Source: Bradyrhizobium sp. (GTDB lineage Bacteria > Pseudomonadota > Alphaproteobacteria > Rhizobiales > Xanthobacteraceae). Taken from it: a stretch of DNA of 59,211 nucleotides. Both the position numbers and the translations under genes were made by a program. The notes beneath the pieces are model-generated. The model had not been told where the DNA came from and ran no database searches. It saw only the letters and a program-made list of their open reading frames with translations. The stretch covers positions 1-59,211 of the forward strand of contig JAQGKC010000314.1 of NCBI GenBank assembly GCA_028290305.1. The letters are read 5' to 3'. This document shows, in pieces, positions 27,758 through 36,005 of this stretch. Position 1 is the stretch's first letter; the number at the start of each line of letters is the position of its first letter.

Positions 27758-28546
27758 CTACTGGGGCACGCGGCCCTTTATCGCGTTCGCCCATGCCCCG
27801 TAAGTGATGCGCCCTGCGCTGTCTGCCCGCAGGTGGACGCGCACACGCGTTTTAATCCGCGCGACGTCATCGGGCGGCATCGACGCGAGGAGCGGGCCGA
27901 TCGTCGCTCCCAGCGTAGCGGCCGCCCAAAAGTCGTCGAAATCCACGAAGCTGCGTTGCACGTCGATCCGCCGCGTTTCGATCTCGACGAGACCCGCATC
28001 GCTCCATAATTTTTGCAGAGCGTCGATTTTCGAGGCATCAGAACTCGGCGGACGAACCGGAGAAAAACCCATCGCCTTCAGTTCGGCCTGGATCGGCTGC
28101 AGCGGGAATCCACCGCCGGCCATGTCCCAGGCATAGGCTGCCACCGTGCCGCCGGGAGCAACCACTCGCACCATCTCGGCAACACCCTTGGCAGGCTCGG
28201 GAACGAAGAAAATCACCAGCGCCATGATGGCGACATCGAACGCGCGGCCCTGAAACGGAAGCGCCATCGCGTCGCCCTTCCGAAACTCCGCCATCTGCGT
28301 GCCGCCTCGCGTGCGGGCGTAGGCCAGTTGCCCGTCCGACGGATCGATCCCCTGAACTTCCGCAGGCGCGTTCTTCGCAACGATCAGTTCGGTGAAGGCT
28401 CCGTTTCCGCAGCCGACGTCGATCCATCTGAGACCTGTGCGCGGCGCCAGCCAGTCGAGAAAGATTTCGCCGGCGAGCTTGCTCCAGGCGCCCATCATCC
28501 GCTCATAGGCGGCTCCATCGTCGAAGCGGATTTGTTGCTCGGCCAT
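27758..28546 (-). CDS. Class I SAM-dependent methyltransferase
   Basis: 262 residues with motif I WIDVGCGNGAFTE (about 39-51), the acidic end of strand 2 at GIDPSD, motif II GDAMALPFQGRAFDVAIMALV, and motif III AEMVRVVAPGGTVAAYAWD. It belongs to the Methyltransf_11 fold; the substrate cannot be inferred. The start at 28546 (MAEQQIRFDDGAAYERMMG) is the usual N-terminus of close relatives; the frame extends about 70 bases upstream. Confidence 0.9.
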   Translation of the reverse strand: MAEQQIRFDDGAAYERMMGAWSKLAGEIFLDWLAPRTGLRWIDVGCGNGAFTELIVAKNAPAEVQGIDPSDGQLAYARTRGGTQMAEFRKGDAMALPFQGRAFDVAIMALVIFFVPEPAKGVAEMVRVVAPGGTVAAYAWDMAGGGFPLQPIQAELKAMGFSPVRPPSSDASKIDALQKLWSDAGLVEIETRRIDVQRSFVDFDDFWAAATLGATIGPLLASMPPDDVARIKTRVRVHLRADSAGRITYGAWANAIKGRVPQ

Positions 28547-28807
28547 CAGATTGTCTTTCGCTTGTACGGGATCTGCCCGCTCGTCGGTCCCGCTGCGACG
28601 AATAGCATTCCACACTCCAGATCACCAAGCGAGCCGGAGTTCTCATTCTCGATTAGGTGTTCCATTAGGCACAGTCACGCTGTCGTGATTCCAGGCCCGT
28701 AACGTAACGCCTTCGCCAGCGAAGTGTTGGGGACGTCGCGATGATGCGCTCGATCCCAAGCGAGCAGCTCAATCGCCTTCCCTCGCATTTTCGGAGACTG
28801 AGCCGAT

Positions 28808-29314
28808 ATGAATCTCCAGACCACCGTGATCGGAATCCTATCAGGAAGACGATGGGATGCGGCGGCCCGCTGGGCTCCCGCTCCGCTGCGCCTGATTGTC
28901 GGATATGGCTTTATGGAACATGGCTTCGCCAAACTCGCGAGGGGCCCGGAGGCCTTCGCGACGATCCTGCATGCGATAGGCGTGCCTGGACCGCATTTGA
29001 TGGCATGGTCTACGATACTGATCGAAGTATTCGGAGGTTTAGCCGTCATCCTGGGCGCTTTCGTTACGCTTGTCAGCATACCGATGGCCGTGGTTTTGCT
29101 TGTAGCCGTGTTTACCGTGCATCTGCCTTACGGGTTCAGCTCGATCAAGCTCATGGCGGTGACTGCTGGCGGCGCGCAGTTCGGGCCGCCTGGCTATGAA
29201 ACGGACCTGCTGTACCTCGCCTGCCTCGCGGCTCTTGTTTTGGGAGGTTCTGGGTCTTTGGCGGTGGATAGCTGGATTCAAAAACGCACGAATCCTCCCG
29301 CTATGATCGCCTAA
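28808..29314 (+). CDS. DoxX family membrane protein
   Basis: 168 residues, four membrane segments. The N-terminal APAPLRLIVGYGFMEHGFAKLARGP and the third-segment ILIEVFGGLAVILG follow the DoxX pattern. The role of these proteins is mostly unclear (redox and membrane integrity have been proposed). Stop overlaps the convergent MFS gene by four bases. Confidence 0.9.
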   Translation: MNLQTTVIGILSGRRWDAAARWAPAPLRLIVGYGFMEHGFAKLARGPEAFATILHAIGVPGPHLMAWSTILIEVFGGLAVILGAFVTLVSIPMAVVLLVAVFTVHLPYGFSSIKLMAVTAGGAQFGPPGYETDLLYLACLAALVLGGSGSLAVDSWIQKRTNPPAMIA

Positions 29315-30897
29315 TGCGCAGGCGCCGAAGCAAGTGCTGCGGGCTTTTTCAAGAGCATGACCAGCAGGCTGAGGCCGAAATAAAACATCGTCAGCATGAA
29401 GAAGGCGTCGCCATATCCCATCACCACCGCTTGCCGGTGAACGATCTGGGATAATTGCTTCAACGCCATCAGCGAAGCGTCGCCCATGCCCTGCAGGCGC
29501 TGGGTGAGCATATTGAGCGTCTCGGTCGCGGTGGCGTTGCCCCAGTTAATGCGGTCCTGCAACCGCGAGATATGCAGGTCGGTGCGGTCGTTCAGCACCT
29601 GATTGATGATCGCCAGTCCAACCGCACCGCCGAGATTGCGGGTCAGATTGAACAGTCCCGAGGCGTTCTTGACCCGATCCGGCGGTAGCGTCCCGAGTGC
29701 GATGTTGTTGGTCGGCACCATCGCGAACATCATGCCGATCCCGCGCAGGATTTGCGGCACCAGGAGCTCATAGAAATCGTAGTCGCGAGTGATCCACGTC
29801 ATCTGGTAGGAGCCGAGCGCGAAAATGACGAGGCCTGCCGCGATGATCAGGCGCATGTCGACCTTCAGCATCAGGCGCCCCACGATCGGCGCGGTGAGGA
29901 ACATGGTGATGCCGGACACGAACATGGTCTCGCCGATCATCAGCGCGCTATAGCCGCGCACCTCCGAGAGATAGCGCGGATAGATGTAGGTCAGGCCGTA
30001 AAGACCGATGCCGACGCAGAACGAGATCAGGCAGCCGATACCGAAATTGCGGTCGGTGAAGGCCCGGATATCGACGATCGGTTCTTCAGCGGTCAGCACG
30101 CGGTAGAAAAAAGCGATCGCGGAGATTCCGCAGACACAGGCGCAGACCGCCACGGACGTATCCTGCAGCCACTCATATTGCGGCCCTTCCTCAAGCACGT
30201 ATTCGAGCGCGCCGAGGAACCCCGCCATCGCGATCAGGCCAAACCAGTCGAAACGATCGAGCAGCTTGAAGTTCGGCTGATCGAAATCGACCAGCGCCAG
30301 CACGCCGACGGTGATTCCGATGCCGGGGACGACGTTGATGAAGAACAGCCAGTGCCACGACATCGCGTCGGTGATGTAACCTCCCACCGTCGGGCCGATG
30401 GTCGGCGCCAGCGTGGCGACCAGACCGATGATCGGACCGACGATGTGGAATTTCGAACGCGGAAACACCGTATAGGCCGATGCGAACACCGTCGGGATCA
30501 TGCCCGCGCCCAGGAATCCCTGGATCGCGCGCCACAGGATCATCTGTTCGATCGAGGAGGCAAATCCGCACAGGAAGCTCGCGAGGGTGAAGCCGGAGGC
30601 GGAAATCGCGAACAGCAATCGGGTGCCGAGCGCACGCGAGAGGAATCCGGACAACGGGATCGCGATCACCTCGGCGATCAGATACGAGGTCTGGACCCAG
30701 GATACCTCGCTCGAACTTGCCGAGAGACCTGCCTGGATATCGGTCAGCGACGCCGAGACGATCTGGATGTCCAGGATCGACATGAACATCCCGAATACCA
30801 TGATGAGAAACGCAAACAGCCGTCGCGGCGCAATCCGCTCGGAGGGAGCCGCTGCGGCGTTCATCATCGTGGGCGGGGCGGTGGTGGCGTCAGCCAT
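29311..30897 (-). CDS. emrB: DHA2 (EmrB/QacA) family multidrug efflux transporter
   Basis: Proton-driven 14-segment drug exporter of the inner membrane, 528 residues. Motif C-like GIGIT, the DHA2 signature at segment 1 (FGMFMSILDIQIVSASLTDI), WVQTSYLIAEVIAIPLSG and WRAIQGFLGAGMIPTVFA are conserved. It follows the HlyD-type gene by 80 bases, so together they form an EmrAB pump, probably with a separate outer-membrane channel. Regulated by the TetR gene next to emrA. The drug range is unknown. Confidence 0.93.
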   Translation of the reverse strand: MADATTAPPTMMNAAAAPSERIAPRRLFAFLIMVFGMFMSILDIQIVSASLTDIQAGLSASSSEVSWVQTSYLIAEVIAIPLSGFLSRALGTRLLFAISASGFTLASFLCGFASSIEQMILWRAIQGFLGAGMIPTVFASAYTVFPRSKFHIVGPIIGLVATLAPTIGPTVGGYITDAMSWHWLFFINVVPGIGITVGVLALVDFDQPNFKLLDRFDWFGLIAMAGFLGALEYVLEEGPQYEWLQDTSVAVCACVCGISAIAFFYRVLTAEEPIVDIRAFTDRNFGIGCLISFCVGIGLYGLTYIYPRYLSEVRGYSALMIGETMFVSGITMFLTAPIVGRLMLKVDMRLIIAAGLVIFALGSYQMTWITRDYDFYELLVPQILRGIGMMFAMVPTNNIALGTLPPDRVKNASGLFNLTRNLGGAVGLAIINQVLNDRTDLHISRLQDRINWGNATATETLNMLTQRLQGMGDASLMALKQLSQIVHRQAVVMGYGDAFFMLTMFYFGLSLLVMLLKKPAALASAPAH

Positions 30898-30977
30898 GAT
30901 CTACCCAACATCTACCCAAGGCTCGGGACGTGCGCGTGTTCGGGCGTGCTGCGCGACACGCAAATTATTGCGCAAAT

Positions 30978-32288
30978 TTATTGCGGATGAATCATGGTCG
31001 GCGCATCGAGGTCGGCGTCGCTGTCGGCATCCTTGGCGCCGCCGTTGGTGTCGACGGTGGCATAAACCGACATGCCCGCGCGCAGCAGATTCTGCCTCGC
31101 GACATCCTTCGGCACGCGAACGCGAACCGGGAGCCGCTGTACGATCTTGGTGAAATTGCCGGTGGCGTTGTCCGGCGGCAGCAGCGTGAACACCGAGCCC
31201 GCCGCCGGCGAGATGCTGTCGACGATACCGGCGAACTTGCGATGGCCATAGGCGTCGACCGAAATCGTCACCGGCTGGCCCGGACGGATGCGCTTGAGTT
31301 GCGTCTCCTTGAAGTTGGCATCGATAAAGACGTCATCGAGCGGCACCACATTGCCGAGCCGTTGCCCCATCACGATGAAGTCCCCGGTAGAGACGAGGCG
31401 GTTGGAGAAGGTCCCATCGACCGGTGCGCGGACCGACGTGAAGTCGAGGTCGCGTTCGGCCTTGGCAAGCGATGTCTGCAGCTCCGCCAATTGCGCGCTC
31501 GCTTCGATCTGCTGCGCCTTGGTGACCTCGACGTTGTTGCGTGCCGCGTCATAGGCCGCCTGCGCCGACTTCACCCCCGCCAAACCCTGATCGCGTCCGG
31601 CTTCGGACACCTCAAACGTCGCACGCGAGGCAAATCCCTTGGTGTTCAATTCCTGCTGGCGATCGAAGTCGAGGCCGGCGCGCTTCAAGCCGGCTTCCGC
31701 GGAAGCAAGCTGCGCCTTGGTCTGCTCGACCGCGCTTTCCAGTGCCGTAACCTGTCGGCCGATACGGTCGATGGTGGCCTGCTGGGTGGCGATCTTGGTG
31801 CGTGCCGCATCCACCGCGATGCGATAATCGCCGTCGTCGATTTTGAAGATGACGTCGCCGGTCCGGACCACGGCGTTGTCGGCGGGAAGGATCGCCGCAA
31901 TGTGGCCAGCCACCCGCGCGCCGAGTGTGGTGTTGTTGGCGCGCACATAGGCGTCGTCGGTGCTGACGAGAAAGCGTCCGACCAGAAAATAATGCACGCC
32001 GTAGCCCGCGGCGGCGAGTGCGAGCAGTGCGCCGATGCCCATAAGAACCAGTTTGCGCTTGCCGGATTTCGGCACGGCCGGACTGGCGGTAGCGGCCGGC
32101 GCGGCGGCCGGTTTCTCGGTCGCCGGTTTGTCCGGCGCCTCTACGGGGTGGCGCGCCACGACCTCTTCCGGGAGATGAGCGCGCAGCGATTCGGTGCGAG
32201 CCGCCGAAGCGTCGTGCGCCGACTCGTCTTCTGCCGTATCCGGATCGACACGAAGAATGCGCGCGGCCTGGTCTCTCGCAGCGGCCAT
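30978..32288 (-). CDS. emrA: HlyD-family periplasmic adaptor of EmrAB pump
   Basis: 436 residues: a cytoplasmic Ala/Pro-rich N-terminus, one membrane segment at about 83-105, a lipoyl-like half motif (TDDAYVRANNTTLGARVAGHI), a long coiled-coil hairpin (about 180-290), and the second half (FTSVRAPVDGTFSNRLVSTG). It links the EmrB pump to an outer-membrane channel. The start at 32288 has GGGGAGG upstream. The promoter region is shared with tetR and holds the operator. Confidence 0.93.
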   Translation of the reverse strand: MAAARDQAARILRVDPDTAEDESAHDASAARTESLRAHLPEEVVARHPVEAPDKPATEKPAAAPAATASPAVPKSGKRKLVLMGIGALLALAAAGYGVHYFLVGRFLVSTDDAYVRANNTTLGARVAGHIAAILPADNAVVRTGDVIFKIDDGDYRIAVDAARTKIATQQATIDRIGRQVTALESAVEQTKAQLASAEAGLKRAGLDFDRQQELNTKGFASRATFEVSEAGRDQGLAGVKSAQAAYDAARNNVEVTKAQQIEASAQLAELQTSLAKAERDLDFTSVRAPVDGTFSNRLVSTGDFIVMGQRLGNVVPLDDVFIDANFKETQLKRIRPGQPVTISVDAYGHRKFAGIVDSISPAAGSVFTLLPPDNATGNFTKIVQRLPVRVRVPKDVARQNLLRAGMSVYATVDTNGGAKDADSDADLDAPTMIHPQ

Positions 32289-32365
32289 TACGGCCTCCCC
32301 ATTACAATGTCGCGGCAAGAAGCACGCCCAAAACCGGCGCTGCCTCGTTAACCCTCGAATTAGCA

Positions 32366-32386
32366 TTGACCGAACGGTTCGGTCAA
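32366..32386. promoter_or_regulatory. TetR-type operator, perfect 21-bp palindrome
   Basis: TTGACCGAACGGTTCGGTCAA: 10-bp arms around one central base. It lies in the 184-base divergent gap, 77 bases from the emrA start and 86 from the tetR start, so a bound repressor could control both. Symmetry and position are seen; regulator identity is inferred. Confidence 0.88.
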
Positions 32387-32472
32387 GGTATATCTGCACC
32401 CAGCCGACAATAGGACGCAAGTTCCTCCCGGGGTATTGCCGACACCGGAATTTTTCCAGAGAAGCTAAACCA

Positions 32473-33114
32473 ATGGTTGCAGCCCCCTCCCCGACACTAC
32501 GCTTCGTTGGCGACGAGGACAATTCGAAGCGCCGTCAAATTCTCGACGGCGCCAGCAAGGTCTTTATGGACCTCGGCTTCGATGGCGCCAGCATGGGCGA
32601 GATCGCCCGCGCCGCCGGGGTCTCCAAGGGGACTCTGTATGTCTATTTCGCCGACAAGAGCCGGTTATTCGAAGCCATCGTCGAGGAAGAAACTCTCGAA
32701 CAAGGCAACATAGCCTTCAATTTCGACCTCGAACGCGACGTCACCACGACACTTCGGGAATTCGGCCAGGCCTATATCCAGTTGCTGTGCCGCCCGCGTG
32801 GCGGATCGGCAATCCGCACGGTGATGGCCATTGCCGAGCGGATGCCGGATGTCGGCCGCCGCTATTACGAGCGTGTGCTGGAGAAGACGATCGGCCGCCT
32901 CGCCTTCTATCTCGAGGCCCATGTGAAGGCGAATGATCTTGCGATCGACGACTGCCAGCTCGCGGCGTCGCAGTTCATGCTGATGTGCCAGGCGTCGCTG
33001 TTTCTGCCGTTTATTTTTCAGGCCGCGCCGGCGCCCTCGGCGGAGCGCATCGTGCAGGTGATCGAAAGCGCGACGCAGATGTTTCTCGCGGCCTATCAGG
33101 CGAAGGCCGCCTGA
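32473..33114 (+). CDS. TetR/AcrR family transcriptional regulator
   Basis: 213 residues. The N-terminal helix-turn-helix is at about 38-66 (ASMGEIARAAGVSKGTLYVYF); the C-terminal half matches the AefR-like/TetR_C groups (RYYERVLEKTIGRLAFYL). Probably represses the divergent emrAB and itself through the palindrome at 32366-32386, released by a pump substrate. The start at 32473 is in front of MVAAPSPTLRF; the frame is open further upstream through the operator. Confidence 0.93.
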   Translation: MVAAPSPTLRFVGDEDNSKRRQILDGASKVFMDLGFDGASMGEIARAAGVSKGTLYVYFADKSRLFEAIVEEETLEQGNIAFNFDLERDVTTTLREFGQAYIQLLCRPRGGSAIRTVMAIAERMPDVGRRYYERVLEKTIGRLAFYLEAHVKANDLAIDDCQLAASQFMLMCQASLFLPFIFQAAPAPSAERIVQVIESATQMFLAAYQAKAA

Positions 33115-33135
33115 TCGCGCCGGCTCAGCCGCGCC

Positions 33136-34353
33136 CTATTCGTCCTCGAATTCATCGTCCTCGTTGACCTTGTGCCGATGCGGCAGGGCTTTGCCGAGCG
33201 ATCCCGTAACCATCGGCTCACGCGAAGCATAGGGGTTGCGCTGCGTCGCCCGTGCCGCGACCTCCTCGCCCGACATCGCGGCCGGCTGGCAGATGATCGG
33301 CCGGTTGGCGCGGCGCATCAGATCGACGTGAATGTGATTGTAGTGATAGACGTTGGATCCGGGCGCCAGCACGGTAGTGAACTCCCGGCAGGCCGAGGCC
33401 TGCACGTCGTGCAGGAAACCCTGCTCTTCCGGCATGCCCTTCCAACCGCCTTCTACAGTAATGCGCCGGCCGTCGGCGAGCGTGAATGCCGCGATATCCA
33501 GCGCATTGCCGAAGGCATGTTCGGAAATATGCGCATGCGAATTGCCGTTCATGCCGCGGCAGGAATAGGCGGAGATCTGCTTGATCTCGACGACGCGCGC
33601 GCCGAACCAGCGCATCGCGGCGGGCTGCACGGAATCGGCGAGCCAGTGATCGAGCACCGAGACGATCGGACAGGCGAGCGTCGCCGCCGGCCTGACTGCC
33701 ACCGACCCGAACGCGGCGACCGAATTACCCTGCGCGGGCCCAAGCCGCGGTGGGCTGTCCGACTGGGGCAGGCCGGGAGCGGCAGTGGGACGTTCCGAAT
33801 AAGGCGCGGAATAGCGGTCGCGCGGCGGATAGGCCTGCGCACCCATATACGGCTCCCGGGCGGCTGGCTCCCTCGACTCCGGCGTGCCTTCGGGCGGCAG
33901 TTCGATTTCGCCTTGCTCCGGCGCCACGCCGGGCGCGGTCAATGAAATCGGACCGCTGGACGCCGCGCCATAGCCGGGCTGACGCATCGCATTGTCAGGA
34001 TAAGACGACGCCTGTGGTGGAGCTGGAGGCGGCCGCGAGATCGGCCAGCGCGGCGCATTTCCCACGCTTGCGGGCGGCCGGAGATCGTCGTCCGCAAAGC
34101 CGAAACTGCCGCTGCTTTCGCCGAGCGCTGCGACCTTGAGCGGAAATTCCGCGCCGCACACCCCGGGTCCCGAGATCGGGTTGATCCGGACCAGATCGGC
34201 ATTCTCTTTCACCGCGCCGGACTTCAGGCACGCAATTTCGGCCTCGGCCCGCCACGGTTCGCGCTCCTCGGTTTGAAAAAATCCGCGACCGCAACCCGCT
34301 AACGAGACAAGGACGAAGGAGCCGACGAGATACAAACGAACTCCGCGCGTCAT
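33136..34353 (-). CDS. Extensin-like domain lipoprotein
   Basis: 405 residues. An N-terminal lipoprotein signal has the lipobox LAGC (Cys at about 21). A long Pro/Ser-rich linker follows (about 90-215), then the Extensin-like_C domain with CRGMNG, SEHAFGNALDIAAF, FLHDVQASACREFTTVLAPGSN and YHYNHIHVDLMRR. Its His/Asp pattern resembles metal peptidases of the VanY/DD-peptidase type, so a wall-related role is plausible but unproven. It converges with tetR (21 bases apart). Confidence 0.88.
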   Translation of the reverse strand: MTRGVRLYLVGSFVLVSLAGCGRGFFQTEEREPWRAEAEIACLKSGAVKENADLVRINPISGPGVCGAEFPLKVAALGESSGSFGFADDDLRPPASVGNAPRWPISRPPPAPPQASSYPDNAMRQPGYGAASSGPISLTAPGVAPEQGEIELPPEGTPESREPAAREPYMGAQAYPPRDRYSAPYSERPTAAPGLPQSDSPPRLGPAQGNSVAAFGSVAVRPAATLACPIVSVLDHWLADSVQPAAMRWFGARVVEIKQISAYSCRGMNGNSHAHISEHAFGNALDIAAFTLADGRRITVEGGWKGMPEEQGFLHDVQASACREFTTVLAPGSNVYHYNHIHVDLMRRANRPIICQPAAMSGEEVAARATQRNPYASREPMVTGSLGKALPHRHKVNEDDEFEDE

Positions 34354-34552
34354 CCGCGCAACTTCAACGAATTTATTTAAAGACTCTTCAACACGCTGAT
34401 TTCATATTTCTTTAACCACGTCGGCCCGCGGCTCTGCGCGGAGATGCCGCGAATAGACAGCAGGGCTGACTTTTTCCGCCCGGATTTCACCCGGAACGAT
34501 TTGCTGCCCTTCGCGTTATGGCGGGTAGCGGCGTGAACCGGGGAGTTTCCCA

Positions 34553-34648
34553 ATGACCTTTATGGGTCCTTTCACCAGCAGACTGAGCGTTGTTATCGCG
34601 TATGTCGCCATCGCCTTTGTCGGCGCGATCGTGCTCGGCGTGATCTAG
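34553..34648 (+). CDS. 31-residue membrane peptide
   Basis: A small gene with GGGAG seven bases before the ATG, encoding a short polar N-terminus (MTFMGPFTSR) and a single hydrophobic segment, VVIAYVAIAFVGAIVLGVI, ending at the stop. A strong rho-independent terminator begins 30 bases later. The combination of ribosome site, membrane segment and terminator supports a real gene. Function unknown. Confidence 0.7.
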   Translation: MTFMGPFTSRLSVVIAYVAIAFVGAIVLGVI

Positions 34649-34677
34649 GACGTCACGCATCACACTGGAATTTTCAG

Positions 34678-34716
34678 CGCCCGGCGGTTTGGATCCATCC
34701 AGCCGCCGGGCGTTTT
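34678..34716 (+). terminator. Strong rho-independent terminator
   Basis: The 10-bp stem CGCCCGGCGG / CCGCCGGGCG around a 15-base loop is followed by TTTT. It ends the small-peptide transcript. Confidence 0.88.
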
Positions 34717-34897
34717 CATGCGTTCTCATCAAGAATAGCCAAGTTGGCTGCGGAAATTTGGCGGGCAATCAAGCCGGCCTTCGGCGTCTTGCCCTTCGTT
34801 TTCATCTCGCGATATCGCGCAGCCCGGCCTTCGCGGTTGGTTCCATCGGAAGTCTCCCGGGATGTGCGGAAAGTACCCTACTGGAAACAATCATGGA

Positions 34898-34912
34898 TGT
34901 GATTTGAGTCAC
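34898..34912. promoter_or_regulatory. CRP/FNR-like dyad
   Basis: TGTGA-TTTGAG-TCAC matches the CRP-type TGTGA-N6-TCACA pattern except at the last base. It is about 130 bases upstream of the DUF2147 gene. Confidence 0.4.
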
Positions 34913-34958
34913 CCGGCCTGCGAACGTTGCGTGCGGTCGATCGATGGTCGACCGCCCA

Positions 34959-34972
34959 GTGATGCGCATCAC
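34959..34972. promoter_or_regulatory. CRP/FNR/FixK-like perfect dyad
   Basis: GTGATGCGCATCAC, a perfect 14-base palindrome with GTGAT-N4-ATCAC layout, 66 bases before the DUF2147 start. Similar to FixK/FNR boxes (TTGAT-N4-ATCAA), but the outer bases differ. The regulator is inferred. Confidence 0.45.
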
Positions 34973-35037
34973 AGAAGCAGGCTTTCGCCAGGCGTAGGGT
35001 TCGGAGCAGGTTCACAAACCCGCTTCAGGAGGCTCAC

Positions 35038-35772
35038 ATGAAAAAGCTCTATATTCTCGCCGCGTTGCTGATGGCCTCCACGGCCGCCCATGCTGGCAAT
35101 TCGATTTCCTTCGAGATCGACGGACACAAGATCCACATCGAGACGCTGAAGAATTGCGACTCGCTGTCGTGCATCAAGGTATCGGCGCCCGGCCTTTCCG
35201 GCTCCGGTTTCGGCTTCAAGGGCCTCAAATCCCTGAACGACGACGATGATGATGTCGCGAGCAACGACCCGCCCGCGCCAAAGCCCGCAGCAGCGCCGGT
35301 CAGTCAGGCTGCGACCGCGCCCCAGCCCCCTGTCGCGGCGGCCGGCAATGCTCCCGCCGCCGCGCCCACCACCGTCGCTTCAACGACTCCCGCGCCAGCC
35401 ATTCGAACCGATGTTGCGCCGGTGGCGCATGCCGCGGAAGCTTACGCGCCGAAGCCGGCCGCCGTTGCAGCCGCGCCTGTTGAGGCGCCGACGACGCCGC
35501 TCGGCATATGGGCCACCGAAGAAAACAAGGGAAACGTTCGCGTCGAACAATGTGGACAGAATTTGTGCGGATATGCCGTGAATAGCGGCGAGAAAGTCCT
35601 CATCAACATGAAGCCGTCGGATGCAAAATGGACCGGTCAGATTCACGACCCGGACAGCGGCAGGGATTACGACTCCACGATCGCGATGAAAGGGCCGAAT
35701 GCGATGCGGGTTCAGGGCTGCGCCTTCGGCGGAATGTTCTGCGGCGGCCAGACCTGGAAACGGGTCAGCTAG
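35038..35772 (+). CDS. Secreted DUF2147 domain protein
   Basis: 244 residues. A signal peptide (MKKLYILAALLMASTAAHA) precedes a small N-domain with a CDSLSC pair, an acidic DDDDD patch and a long Ala/Pro linker (about 78-150). The C-terminal DUF2147 domain has PLGIWATEENKGNVRVEQCG, LCGYAV, WTGQIHDPDSGRDYDSTI and a final CAFGGMFCGGQTW. Cys pairs suggest periplasmic disulfides. GGAGG precedes the start. Function of DUF2147 is not established. Confidence 0.88.
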   Translation: MKKLYILAALLMASTAAHAGNSISFEIDGHKIHIETLKNCDSLSCIKVSAPGLSGSGFGFKGLKSLNDDDDDVASNDPPAPKPAAAPVSQAATAPQPPVAAAGNAPAAAPTTVASTTPAPAIRTDVAPVAHAAEAYAPKPAAVAAAPVEAPTTPLGIWATEENKGNVRVEQCGQNLCGYAVNSGEKVLINMKPSDAKWTGQIHDPDSGRDYDSTIAMKGPNAMRVQGCAFGGMFCGGQTWKRVS

Positions 35773-35916
35773 CAAACGCGCTGCGACGCTCTTTGCGGAA
35801 AGGCCCTGCGCACGTCCCGCGGGGCTTCAAGCCGTCTGCATTCATCTGGCATTCAGCCGACAAAGTCCTCTATCGCAAAATCTGCCATCGCCGGTTTCAT
35901 TCTTGCCCAGGATCTC

Positions 35917-35988
35917 AGAGCGCGATCAGCAAAAGTGGAATCCGGCTTTGCAGGACAAGCGGCTTCGTTTGTCCAGTGATTGCGCTCT
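35917..35988. repeat. 72-bp dispersed repeat, AGAGCGC...GCGCTCT
   Basis: Diverged copy of the element at 4268-4340 (reverse orientation), sharing GATC, AAAAGTGG and CCGG-TTT core blocks and almost the same length. A second, shorter element with ends GCATGATC/GATCATGC lies at 36004-36047 and overlaps the first ATG of the FecR-domain frame. Confidence 0.7.
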
Positions 35989-36005
35989 AAATTATTGAGG
36001 TACGC

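Noticed and set aside
29752..30990. 412-codon plus-strand open frame opposite to emrB
   Set aside because: Shadow. Asp/Arg/His-rich translation with no hydrophobic or family pattern, while the minus strand encodes a 14-segment transporter.
35246..35581. Arg/Pro-rich plus-strand frame inside the DUF2147 gene
   Set aside because: Shifted reading of the Ala/Pro linker; no independent start signal.
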